A stretch of DNA of 64,000 nt from Adineta ricciae (Eukaryota; Rotifera; Eurotatoria; Adinetida; Adinetidae). This document shows positions 23,593-34,518 of this stretch, piece after piece (position 1 is the stretch's first letter; every line of letters begins with the position of its first letter). The stretch is taken from assembly GCA_905250025.1 (NCBI GenBank), contig CAJNOJ010000326.1:36178-100177 (forward strand). The letters are read 5' to 3'. The position numbers were made by a program, and so were the translations under genes. The notes under the pieces are model-generated. The model ran no database searches. It was not told the origin of the DNA and saw nothing but the letters and a program-made list of their open reading frames with translations.

Positions 23593-23616
23593 CACACCCT
23601 CACCCTCACCCTCAAG
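23593..23616 (-). repeat. (CCCTCA)3 telomere-like tract
   Basis: ACACCCTCACCCTCACCCTC then AAG. Three clean units in the minus-strand TGAGGG register. The homologous site in block 2 (31584-31600) is shorter and is followed by a deletion. Confidence 0.8.
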
Positions 23617-24392
23617 ATGGAAATTGGTGTCCAATGTGTTTCATAAACTTTCACATGAGCCATATCTTCACCCTTTTGCAATTATACATGCATGACACAT
23701 AAAAAGAAATATTCCTTTTAGATCTCTTATACGTGTAATAAGATATTGTTCGAATTATGATGCATTTATACAAAAAACAAACTCATAATTGTGTATCATT
23801 ACTACTGAGTAAATATCCTTCATATTTTATTTTAAGACATTTCAATGTTCAACTCCTACATCCATAAATTTCTTGAATATAAGAAAGATTTTTCTGAATA
23901 ATGTATGAAGGAAAACAACAAAGAAGGCTGGAATTAATTTCAAAAACACTTTCTTATGCCATTTTACATTTTGCAAGGATTTGAAGGACATTTCGACCCA
24001 GTTCAATGAAATCTGGAAAAATTGTCCTTCAAACGCAGCTATTTGTAACATAAGATCCATCGTAGGTACTAAGAAGTTACATGATCTTCAAGATTATTTA
24101 GTTAAAAAGAAGCCAGACCGTTCACTATTAATGATTACGGATTAGTATTCTTAATTTAAACTAATATCTTCAGTTTTGTGGTTCATGGAAATGAGCCCAA
24201 ATGCATTCAAAGATACTCACCAAACAAACGAGTATCACACATCAACAACAACAACAGCGAGATCAAGACAAACGCCAGGCAATTTTAACAAGATCCCACG
24301 CTTCGTCTAGCCCGGGATCATTATCATATATGCGCTTGCATCGTTGTTAACTTATTATTTATTTATTAGTTTTTTTTAATTTTGTATTTTTC

Positions 24393-24430
24393 TGATGAAG
24401 TCAGATAATTATCTGACAGAATCCGGCCAA
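24393..24430 (+). ncRNA. hammerhead-like hairpin, weak
   Basis: CTGATGA is followed by A, the 18-bp perfect palindrome GTCAGATAATTATCTGAC, then AGAATCC. The block 2 counterpart at 31990-32028 reads TTGATGA, GTCAGAT/ATCTGAC and then GAAACCGGTC. So the core and GAAA box are split between the two copies. No convincing stem I can be drawn. It may be a decayed hammerhead of the preceding retroelement, or a plain hairpin. Confidence 0.3.
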
Positions 24431-24928
24431 TAAACTACAGAAAACCAAAAAGCAATACCTTCTCTGCCTTACCATCTACTTCTCATCTTATCATTAAAAT
24501 GAATTAACCGAATAGTTAATTTTTATTCTTTTGAGCGAGTATCTTCTTTCTTCTTTTTTATTTCGAAAGGTAGCGACGATTTCTGATGATGGTATAGAGC
24601 CGTATATGAATATATATGGTATATAAGCTTTATTTGATAAAAGAAATCGCAGCGATACTGTATTTTCCTTGTTTGTATATAGTACTTGGAGAAATACACT
24701 CACGCACTAACACAAAAATATCTGAAAACAAAACTAATGTATATAATCTAAGTGTCACGCGTTAGGATCATGGATCACATCAAAAACACAAGATGAGTTT
24801 CTGTCAAACATGATAAGGGTACTTTAGTGCGATAAGGGATGTCAAAAACATTATCTGTAAGTTGACACAATCTAAATGACTAGAGAATAACATGGTGTTT
24901 GGATAATGGAACTATCCAGGGATTATAC

Positions 24929-25190
24929 CACTGAAGAGTCCGAAATATGCTCATTTATAAATCAATATAAATAAATCGATTTATAAATCATAAATTTTTT
25001 CGTGCGAAATTTAAGGCAGTTATAAACATTTTGTGTATTTATAAATTCACTGGTGATTTATAAATTCTCATTGGTTTATAAATTCTTCAGGATTTATAAA
25101 TCTCTTTGTAGTTTATAAATCTGTTTGATTTATAAATATATTCGTGACTTACGAATAAATCCATGATTTATAAATGCAGATTTGACTTGT
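24929..25190 (+). mobile_element. hAT-like DNA element, left end, cut at an assembly N
   Basis: Begins CACTGAAGAGTCCGAAAT, the inverted form of the end at 37332-37349 (ATTTCGGACTCCACAGTG). It is preceded by GATTATAC (24921-24928), which recurs directly after the right end at 37350-37357. An 8-bp target duplication and CACTG/CAGTG ends fit hAT elements. The interior has at least eight irregular TTTATAAAT repeats, like the subterminal repeats of hAT transposons. The copy is interrupted by N at 25191. Confidence 0.65.
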
Positions 25191-25191
25191 N
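25191..25191. other. assembly gap base N
   Basis: A single N at which a hAT-like element stops and a 7TM receptor starts mid-gene. It is read as a contig join, not biology. Confidence 0.8.
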
Positions 25192-25580
25192 TTCTCATTT
25201 GGATTCCACCACTTTCCATTACAATAACGATTTATATTTATACAGTATATTATTTACGAAAAAATTCTTCAACGTTTACTTTTCGACAACAAACAAGATT
25301 TACGCGTGATGTTACAGTTATAAAACGTATTGTGTGGTCAATTATATTTGTAATTTCATGTACTATTCCTGCATTTAGTGTGACAATTATGTTTTATTTA
25401 TTTGCTTATGCTGGATGGTGGAGAAATCATTTGGCATGGTTAGGTTTTATTTTATCATTTACCGGTATGAGTTTTGTTCATACATGGTTTTCTCCTCATC
25501 TTCATCTTTTCCCCTTACGAAGATCAAATCGAATTAATCATCAGCAGACGTCAAGAATCGTTGCTATAAACTTAAGATAG
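25192..25580 (+). pseudogene. 3' half of a 7TM receptor, near copy of the 17-18 kb gene
   Basis: Encodes residues equivalent to about 194-321 of the receptor at 17007-17972: TM5, the TRDVTVIKRIVW loop, TM6, TM7 and tail. Only a couple of substitutions are visible near the end (TSRIVAINLR for TTRIVVINLR). It starts exactly at the N, so the missing 5' half reflects the assembly join rather than a proven truncation. It may be an intact allele in the organism. Confidence 0.75.
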
Positions 25581-26757
25581 ATGATGTCGAACATTTGAAA
25601 ATTTTCTCTCTTATTTATTGTTCACATATCAATCTATATTTAAATGTTAGAATAAAAAACAATTGTCTCTTATGTTCATTAAACGACATATAATAAATTT
25701 GTATAACTATCATGAGGGTGAGCGGATGAGGGCGTGGATGAGTCAAAGCACGCCATTATCGCGATTTTAACCCCGCTAAAGGAATCATCAGATAGCTTTA
25801 AACCGCATAGGCTATCCAAATGATCCGAAGATCACAGATAAACCTGCATAATCTGCGTAGTTCGACAAATAGTCGATCTAAAGGCAGCGTGGTATACGGT
25901 TTATGTGGTGGCGAATGATACGATATATAGTATTTTAGCGTTTCTTGTACATTGCATTCGGGTGTTAGGAAGCAATGAGGTGAATGATCAGTAACATCGG
26001 ATGGAATACTATAGATGGCGCGTTCGGCTGTGTAGAGGAGGACTGCGTTGTGATGCGGTTTGCGTAGATGAGATAGCTTATGTTTGTGTTTGTTTCGTTG
26101 AATGTGATTATACTCACTTGTGTCAAACTTGAAAGTTGATTTTAAATGTTTAGTTGCATGCTCAAAAGTTGACGGATTCTATTATTTCATGTAGTGAAAT
26201 ACTGCGGCACTCACTTCACATCGCTACTTTGGTGCTAACCTCTCCTGGCCCATCGCGCACCCTCGCTGTCAAAAAATATTTGACTTTGCATATCATTGAT
26301 AATTTGTTGACATTCCTGGTTGAGATTGATGTAAACATCGTGACCGACAAAGCAACTAGAAGAGTTTGTCAAGAATTTCGATGGATACATAACCTAAGTG
26401 AGCACATAGTTAGTAAATGATCACAAAATCAACGTAGACTAATGTTATTAGTTCCTTCGTCTTTTCATCTGACAAGCTGTAAATGAAGCTAGGCGCGTTC
26501 TCATATTTTCTCTGTCATTGCAAAGATTGTCTGTTCATTGGTCATTTTCAAAAATAACCAAGTATCTTGACCAGGCGAAGGAGTAAGAGTGAATTTTTTC
26601 GAACGAACCTAGTGGAATAAAAAAGAGTAAAAGAATAAAATATGATTTGTTGGAGCTTGGTTTGAATATAATCTATACACGATAGTAGTTCGATAGTTTA
26701 TTGAAAAAAAAAGAAAAAGAAGTCTATGGCAGACAAATTATCTAAAACCTCTACTTC
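25581..26757. other. intergenic, duplicate of 17973-19089
   Basis: No supported gene. The frame at 26154-26420 has no family resemblance and is disrupted in block 1. Contains the TGAGGGTGAGCGGATGAGGG tract at 25713-25732. Confidence 0.5.
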
Positions 26758-29305
26758 TCAGTTTTTCTCGTTCTGTTCCCTTTGTCGATTATTTGGTTGG
26801 CGTCGCAAAAGTCTTTTTGTCAAATTGAGATTGCTTTTGGTTCCTATGATCAGGCGCGTGTTGATCACTGAAGTTTGACGAAAATATTGATTCCATAGTT
26901 GATGAACATTTCTTTTGTAAGTTGACAGTCGATTTTCATACGAGTAATGGACAATCACGTTTGAATCCCATTTCGATGGACCTGTTTTATGGAATTGAAC
27001 CGCGGATTCACTCATAGATCCTTCGTTAGTGCCTCATGATGCTTTGAAGACATTTGATTGCATGGCAATTTCTTGAATAGTTGATTTATTCAATAATTCA
27101 TGGCACCTCTCGATGAAGTCTTCTTCACTACGATAAGTGTTTACTACATTTTGATCCGTTCTATTTTGATTGACAAATCTATCGAATTGTGCATAGATAA
27201 ATCGAGGCGGACAGCTAAGGTTGCGAATATAAAGATGGTCTGTGTCAAACTGTAGTAGACGAACTTACCCGTTATACAATAACATCAACTTGACGAGCCG
27301 TTGCTCGTCTTCAAATACTGCTGATGTTGAGGAGTATCGAACCGCTCGTCAAAGAACAGTATTGATAATATTTCCAAATACGTGTTTGGGATGATTAGAT
27401 GTAAACGGTGCCACGTACGGTTCAGCTGCATGTATGATAAACTGATGCTGTCAAAGTGCCATTCTTGTTTTCGATATGAAGAACCAAAAATGACACATCG
27501 CATCCAATGTTGCGTTTGCCGCATCTAACATTTCATTAACTTTGTCTAATGCCTCAGTCGAAGTGAAAAAGACATCATCAATATATCTAACGTGAAGGAA
27601 TGTGAAATGACGAGTGGGATAATATAGCATTCGAATGGAAAGGTGAAATTTACCGGCCATAGATTTCGTTTGAAGATGCTTGTCGTTGGGCAAAGTCATT
27701 TTCCCATTTCCACATGAACATATTCGCCAATGTTAAAGTGAATGCAGATCCCATTGCTCCAGTGACGACTTATCGATAGAATTTCTTCTCATAGATGAAC
27801 ACATTTTCTGTGCTGACAAGACGAGCTAATTTCCGAATGGCATCAGTTGGTACGCCTCTCACTTTTCGGTACCCATGTTTCATGAGAATTTGGGTTAGAA
27901 TATTCAGAGATTCTTCTTGTGGTAATATTGTGTATAAATCTGTGATATCGAATGTGCACAGATGTGTTGTTGGTTTCAAATAGCCGTTTGCCGCATATGT
28001 TTCGAGACGACGAATGAGATCAACGCCATCGATAATTGTAGTTGAACGAACATGTTTATCAAATAACGGTCGAAGTAATCGATCAAGAAATTTAGAAATG
28101 CTAGTCGTTGGCTTACTCATTGATAACACAATCGGGCGCAGTGGAGTTTCTTCCTACAAATAGGAATAAAACAGTAGGCGGTAGTCAGCAGAAGATATTC
28201 ACAAATTACCTTATGTGGTTTTGGAACGAAGTATAAATAAGCGAGTTCAACTTTGTCGAAGACTGACCGTAGTGGATTAGTCTCTAATTCAACATAAGCT
28301 CCCGCTTTTTGCCGATAAGCGCCTGCTTTTCGCTTGCAATCTTTGGTATCGCCGAAATGAAATATGCCGGCTTTGTCTGTCACACGAAGAATCTGATTGT
28401 ATTTCTTCAGACGACACTTGGTTGCTTGAATCGATTGCCGTTCTTGTAGAGTGTACAATGGTCATCAACATATGATACTATAGACATGTAGCGTTCACAA
28501 AGATACGTAGCAAGTTGGTGAGAGAACTATTTGATCACTGTCGGCATCGGTAACATGTGATGTACGTGTACGAGAAAAGGAACAACAACATCACGAATCC
28601 TATTGTATTCTCGTTCGGCTTGTTTTTCTTGATATGTATGTGAATACAGATATGTTTGATTTGGTCGAATGTAGCTAGGGCCTTCAAAAATGGAAAAGAC
28701 AAAAATCAAGAACACTGTAGATAAGAGAAAACTATGGTATGTCTCATACTTGCCTTTATGTGGCAGATAGTCAAGTTTCTTTGAAACGTAGGAAGAGATG
28801 AGTTGGTGTTCTCAATCTGTTGCAGGACACTGGGCACCTCTTGTTGATATAAGTATTCTTGATCTTCAATCTTGTTTTCATATCCTTGTAGTTTAACATT
28901 TAGCATAAATCTCTTAAGTTCTTGTAGCATCTTCAAACGTCTGTTGCTCAGTTGTTTTATATCGAGGTTAGGTATGATGACATGAGATTTATTGTTCAAA
29001 CAGCGTCATTTATTCCAACACCTTCATCTGTTTCTGTCGAATGCTGGTTAATCGGCCTATCAATTCGAGCTAGAGAAAAATATAAAAGAAACGATGAATG
29101 TTAACGGCTATATAATACCTACCTGATCGACATTCGAAAAATAATAAGACAATTCTTCGCCGAGCTGTTTTTCATGAATGTCATCTTTGAATTAGTGTAT
29201 TCGATAACCAATTGCTCTGATGAAGTCAAGATAATGTAAATGAACGAATTCTTTCAGTCTTCCATCGATGGTGTCCAACGGAGATAATGTTGGTGGGCAC
29301 CTCAA
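26758..29305 (-). mobile_element. Athena-type Penelope-like retroelement, copy B (degenerate)
   Basis: Homologous to copy A and more complete in the middle. N-terminal part near 29305-29100, coiled coil (29000-28790) and an intron after SLPTFQRNLTICH. Next is RVTDKAGIFHFGDTK, then LAYLYFVPKPHK with an intron, and the RT core SKFLDRLLRPLFDKHVRSTT, THLCTFDITDLYTILPQEES and RYIDDVFFTSTEALDKVN. The C-terminal part runs through STYKRNVHQLWNQYF to a stop at 26758. In-frame stops follow KKFYR (near 27770) and TRMAL (near 27450). Introns within the RT and no GIY-YIG place it with Athena. Such elements extend chromosome ends in bdelloids. Confidence 0.8.
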
Positions 29306-30337
29306 AAATTGTTTCGCCAATGCATACACCGACAACCGTCATTTCTAAGTTTCTCGCTCAATTACTTCAACCATTGTTTGATAAACACGTTCGTTCAACA
29401 ACAATTACCGACGGTGTTGATCTCATTCGCCGTCTCGAAGTATTTGCTGCAAACGGCTATTTGAAACCAACAACTTTACTCCACTTGATGCTATTCAGAA
29501 ATTAGCTCGTCTGGTTTTGACAGAAAATATGTTTACTTATGATAAGAAATTCTATCGTTAAGTAGTCGGTGGTGCAATGGGATCAGCATTTACTCTAACT
29601 TTGGCCAATATCTTTATGTGGAAATGGGAAAAACAGCTTGTTCTCGATCAAGCAAGTTCAAATGAAACCTATGGCCGGTACGTTTACCATTTGATTTAAG
29701 TCTTATACTAGCTACTTATCTATCTCATTGTGCTTTAATACAGATACATTGATGACATCATCTTTACGTTCAACGGATCTTTGGATAAAATCAATCAAAT
29801 GTTAAATGAATCCCATTTATCTCATCTCAATATCAAATTGGTGCATCAAACTGGCTCAAGCGTATCATTTCTCAATGTTCAAATCGAAAATAGAATTGAC
29901 ATATTGCTAACATCGGTTTATCAAAAAGTAGCAGCTGAACCGTATGTGATACCATTTACATCTGATCATGTAAAACATGTATTCACGAATATCGCCAATA
30001 CGATACTTTTACGAGATATTCGATATTCTTCAACATTATCAACATTTGAAAGTGAACGGCGCACCATCGAATTAATGTTGTTATATAACGGTTAAGATAA
30101 ACATGCCGAGTTCTCGATCTAATCATCCTCTTATTCACAATTGTAGGTATCTACCTCGATTCATTCAATACATTCCTTACTGGCAATGGAGCAAATCAAA
30201 ATGTGACCAATACCATATACAACAATGATGATTTTAGCATCGAACGCCGAGAACTAGTACATAGACTATCTATTCCAGAAATGATTGTCCAATCAAGAAT
30301 ATCAAGAGCAGTATACAGTAACAATGAAAATCCTGCA
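29287..30337 (+). mobile_element. Athena-type Penelope-like retroelement, copy D, truncated
   Basis: Head-to-head with copy B, homologous to copy C. The RT begins at LLQPLFDKHVRSTTITDGVD. A deletion follows HLMLFRN. The palm appears as YRYIDDIIFTFNGS after an intron (GTACGT...TTAATACAG, ending 29744). The frame from 29781 runs to ERRTIELMLLYNG (30095), and the C-terminal remnant runs to the mariner insertion. Stops in frame make it inactive. Confidence 0.75.
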
Positions 30338-30345
30338 CATACATA

Positions 30346-31436
30346 GGGGTATCAATAAGTTCTCGTAGTTTCATTTATTTTTATCTACACACGCGATTTT
30401 CACGATTTGTTCACAGCAAATGTTCGAAGTACTTCCCCTTATGTTTCACACAAAGTTTCATTCGCTCAGTCCATTTATGAAATGTCTTTCGATATTCATC
30501 AATGGGTATCGAATTCAGCTCCTTTGTTACAGCTCAAGCAAGGCTTATACTGTCGGATACGTATCGAGATTTCGTTTCAACTGATCATAAAGCCAGAAAT
30601 CACACGAGCCATGATCTGGATTTTATTCTCTTCAAGGTAGTCGAAAACGAGATTATTGACACGTGGTCGAGTATTGTCATGATGGAGTTTGATGCTGTGC
30701 GTTGTCGATCGCGGTCTTTTCTTGCGTAACTTGCGAACTAATTGGAATAGACATACGTCGCGATAGTAAGCAGCATTGACTGTTGTTTTCGAAGGTATTT
30801 CATGTATCAGTAGAGGTCCGTCAGTCATAAAGAAGACGACAAACATGGTTTTTCGCTCGAATTGCTGTCGTCTCACTTCAGTCACAGGGCTTGCTCCCAC
30901 TGGAATCGACGCTTTTGACTCTTGTTTCGATTTGATTCGGCGGTGATAGATCCCGGTTTCATCGCCTGTAACTATGTCGGGAAGTCTCCACGTACCTTCT
31001 TCGAGTTTCCGTAAGTTCTCTGTGCAGATGTCGATTCGTTGCTGTTGTTGAGCTTGGGTGAGGCTATGAGGGACCCATCTCGACGAGATTTTCCAAAGGT
31101 GAAGATGATGCTTGAGAAACGACAAACCCAAAGTGCAACAGTACTGAATGATATACTATCGCGCCCGTGAGCAGTGACTAATTCGCGGTGAATTTCCGTA
31201 GCTGCGAAGCCCAGTAGAAATCGAGTCTTGATATATGCACGCAGGCGCTCCTTTTCCATCGCGAAAACAGGGGTCCTGGGAAATTGTTTGGGTATTTTCT
31301 CTAACGAGCACTAGAGAAACTTCGTATTGGTGGTTTGATGCACAACAGATGTCGGTACGAGACCATATTAAATTCATGGTCGAAATCGGTTGGGGGAAAA
31401 AATTAGGAAGCAACTACGAGAACTTATTGATACCCC
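30346..31436 (-). mobile_element. mariner-family transposon with deleted transposase
   Basis: 1091 bp with inverted ends GGGGTATCAATAAGTTCTCG (25 bp in all) flanked by TA on both sides (30344-30345, 31437-31438). The transposase is on the minus strand: N-terminal helix-turn-helix IKTRFLLGFAATEIHREL, then a missing stretch of about 60 residues, then WVPHSLTQAQQQQRIDICTE. The catalytic motif with the first Asp is TGDETGIYH, the second is HHDNTRP, and the third (CDFWLYDQ) is in another frame after a small deletion that removed PPYSPDLAP-like residues. It is non-functional. It sits in copy D's 3' flank and is absent from block 1. Confidence 0.85.
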
Positions 31437-33552
31437 TATGTAGAGTTTTCCAAATAGAGTAACAAAATCCTATCAACCATTTCCATCAATAGTATTTTAC
31501 CTATCTTCAAAACGCAGTCGATTACAGCCCTTCACATGCTTACATGGTGGAAAATCAACTGAGGAGACTCTTCAGAAAGGTTGGCACACCCTCACACCCA
31601 ATATAATGAAATCTGGAAAAATTGCTTTTCAGATACAGCTATTTGTAACATAAGACCGATCGTAGGTACTAAGAAGTTACATAATGTTCAAGATTATTTA
31701 GTTAAAAAGAAGCCAGATCTTTCACTATTAATAATTACGGATTAGTATTCTTAAATTAAACTAATATCTTCAGTTTAGTGGTTCATGACAATGAGCTCAA
31801 ACGTATTCAAGAATACTCGCCAAACAAACGAGTATCACATATCAACAACAACAACGAGATCAAGACAAACTCCAGGCAATTTTAACAAGATCCCAGGGCT
31901 ATTCTAGCCCGGGATCATTATCATATATGCGCTGGTATCGTTGTTAACTTATTGGTTATTTATTAGTTTTTTGTAAATTTTGTATTTTTTTGATGAAGTC
32001 AGATGATAATCTGACAGAAACCGGTCAATAAACTACAGAAAAACATAAAGCAATATCTTCTCTGCTTTACCATCTACTTCTTATCTTATCATTAAAATTA
32101 ATTAACGAAATAATTAATTTTTATCCTTTTGAGCGAGTATCTTCTTTCTTCCTTTTTATTTCGAAAAGTTGTGTGACGATTTCTGATGATGGTGTATATA
32201 AGCTTTATTTGATAAAAAAATCGCAGCGATACTGTATTTTCCTTGTTCGTATATGGTACTTGGAGAAATACACTCACGCACCAACACAAAAATGTCCGAA
32301 AGCAAAACTAATGTTTATAATTTAAATGTCACGCGTTAGGATCATGGGTCACATGAAAAACATAAGATGAGGTTCTGTCGAACATGGCAGGGGCACTTAA
32401 GTGTGACAAGGGGTGTCAAAAGCATCATCTGTAAGTTGACACAATCTAAATGACTAGAGAATAACATGGCGTTTGGATGATGAAATTATCCAGAGATTTT
32501 ACTTCTTAGCACTAACAGGAAGAAAGAGAAGGAAGTGCATAAACTAACGACAAATATCATTGCTATATAAAAAAGGAGGGATGTGTGTAATCGTTCAGAT
32601 TGTCACAAGTAGTAGCTAATTAGTTTTGTTACATCACAAGTTCGTTACTAAGTAATTTTAATGCTTTCAGTAAGATTGACGTTAAAGAAAATCTCATAAA
32701 GCAGTTCCCCTATTGATAATCAGGACAAATAAATGTATCGTTATATAACTAATCTTTTGAATTCACTAAAGTAAAGTAACGCATCTAACCTATGAACAAC
32801 CAAAATTTAGTATTATAGATGATCCACATACATTTGCAGACTTACATATAAATTTCATTTTCGATTGTATCTTATGATAGAACTCTTTTACTGGTGCCAA
32901 AGAATCAGTCGTAATAACTTAACTATGTGAAACCAAATGAGAAAACAATCGATTAATAACAAAAGATGTTGGTGATAGTTTCGAGAAGAGAACATGTGAG
33001 GACACTGTTCTAGGTAACGGGTATACTACCCGTAAACGACGTTACGCCCTTTTCTTAAACTGATGATGCATTGACATCAAGAATGAAACGAATATGCGTA
33101 TGTTAGAAATCGTGTCAGTCATCCTATAAGCTCTTTTTTGTTATTCTTCTCTTGGATGCTCTCTCTTTTCTTTCTCCTGTAAGTTCTCATCTTCTTTTTT
33201 ATTCTCTTTTTTTCTCCAGTATATGAGTGCGTGCTATATGTGAAATAGTTGCATTTAGACGTAGATCATATAGATGAATAAACATTGTGTCTCAAGACAC
33301 TAAAATCTGTATTTTTCCATTTGTCTGAGTGATTGGAATACACTAGTAACCCATTTACATCAATCTTTAACAGCTTGCAGAGCGGCACTGGCATTTTTCG
33401 CTACAATTTCTATATGAGTTTTCTGCTAACTATTGTGAAAATAGAAGCATTCATTGTGTATTCTAATACTTAGACAAACGTTAGATAACTATATGTAAAC
33501 ATTCTACTTTTACATTTTAGTTTATTTCCAACATATTTAGAGTCATTCTGGG
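31437..33552. other. no supported gene; end of block 2 and start of block 3
   Basis: 31439-32494 matches 23.45-24.92 kb with deletions. The empty hAT site is at 32495-32502. From 32503 to the receptor the sequence is shared with 37.37-39.17 kb. C/T-rich runs lie around 33170-33230. Confidence 0.5.
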
Positions 33553-34518
33553 ATGCCCATCTCTAATTACATTCGTTCATGGCTTATGTTGACTCCGATG
33601 TTTCCATCCATTTTAATTATTCTGTTTAATCTATATCATTTCATAGGTAATCAAACACTTCGTAGAGCTCTCAACAATCATGTGATTATTCTCCTACTTA
33701 TCTGCTCATTTATTGAACAAGTTACTGATGTTGCTTGGCAAAGTCATTATTATCGAACGGGTACGGCATTAATTTCCACACCTATTTTTTGTGGAATATG
33801 GACATTTTCTGGGGGAGCGTTTTATAGCATGATATATATTCTTATGGCTTGGGCATCATTCGAACGACATATTCTTATTTTTCATCCCAGCTGGTTCGCA
33901 ACGAAAACAAAGCGCCTATTTTTTCATTATTTTCCTTTGTCTGGATGTATTATTTGGCCTCTCATATTTTACTCTCTATCAGCCTTCATTTTACCTTGTG
34001 ACGTAGCAATTAGATACGACAACATATTCTGTGATCGATATATCTGTTCCTCAGATCCATATTGGCCAGGATTGATTGATAGTTTTGGTCATTATATAGG
34101 AACAGCATTTATGACAATCATTTTTAATATAGCATTGTTTGGTCGGGTATTATACTCTCGATATAAAGTTCATAGGAGTGTTGATTGGAGAAAGCACAAG
34201 AAGATAGCATTTCAATTATTGCCATTATCTATGCTGTACCTTTTCTTACAGCTTCCACCAATGACTTTGTATGCTGCGTATTCCGCGGGTGCTACATATG
34301 TCACCGCAAATGATTTCTATGATGATTCTCTCTTTTTTACTTATTGGATTGTACAGTTTATGCCGTTGGCATGTGCAATATCGTTACCTGGATTGAAAGA
34401 GAAATGTAAAAATTGCCTGTTATTTTGGCGAAGAGACCATCGTATCAATCCACAAGCAGTGATGTGGACTAATGGACAATTTACTCAGTCAGCAAGAATA
34501 GCACTCGAAGCACAATGA
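33553..34518 (+). CDS. rhodopsin-like 7TM receptor, block 3 copy
   Basis: Single exon, 321 residues. Seven hydrophobic segments, with FERHILIF at the DRY position. Cys in IFCGIWTF before TM3 could pair with the loop-2 cysteines (LPCDVAIRYDNIFCDRYICS). Loop 3 is short and basic (YSRYKVHRSVDWRKHKKI). TM6 has LQLPP instead of CWLP. There is no NPxxY. About 15 residues differ from the 39.18 kb copy, mostly conservative, so both frames have been maintained. The ligand is unknown. Confidence 0.82.
   Translation: MPISNYIRSWLMLTPMFPSILIILFNLYHFIGNQTLRRALNNHVIILLLICSFIEQVTDVAWQSHYYRTGTALISTPIFCGIWTFSGGAFYSMIYILMAWASFERHILIFHPSWFATKTKRLFFHYFPLSGCIIWPLIFYSLSAFILPCDVAIRYDNIFCDRYICSSDPYWPGLIDSFGHYIGTAFMTIIFNIALFGRVLYSRYKVHRSVDWRKHKKIAFQLLPLSMLYLFLQLPPMTLYAAYSAGATYVTANDFYDDSLFFTYWIVQFMPLACAISLPGLKEKCKNCLLFWRRDHRINPQAVMWTNGQFTQSARIALEAQ

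Larger units (their letters stand above)
22708..24928. other. no supported gene; element 3' regions and a telomere-like tract
   Basis: A frame at 23362-23592 (HRLWSSTPFSSKATIQ) overlaps an opposite-strand frame and may be a relic of an element-borne second ORF; I do not recognise it. A CCCTCA tract follows at 23593-23616. The stretch from 24000 on is shared with block 2 and includes a CAACAACAACAG run and the hairpin at 24393. Confidence 0.4.
25192..32494. repeat. block 2: second copy of the 17.59-24.92 kb block
   Basis: Order and orientation match block 1: receptor 3' half, TGAGGG tract (25713-25742), copy B, copy D, CCCTCA tract, hairpin. Differences: about 1 kb present at 22.44-23.44 kb is missing where a mariner sits here, and about 370 bp around 23.62-23.99 kb is missing. 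It ends at the empty hAT target site, GATTTTAC at 32495-32502. Confidence 0.8.

Noticed and set aside
24929-25190. CRISPR-like regular repeats of TTTATAAAT
   Set aside because: Unit length and spacing are irregular, the repeat is A/T-simple, and it lies inside a eukaryotic hAT-like element.
26758-27015. GIY-YIG endonuclease at the end of the Penelope-like copies
   Set aside because: Looked for after the RT in copies A-D; the C-terminal parts are basic and lack GIY...YIG.
33060-33105. CTGATGATGC...GAAACG as another hammerhead
   Set aside because: No stem II can form next to the core, and the homologous site at 38.67 kb is not conserved.
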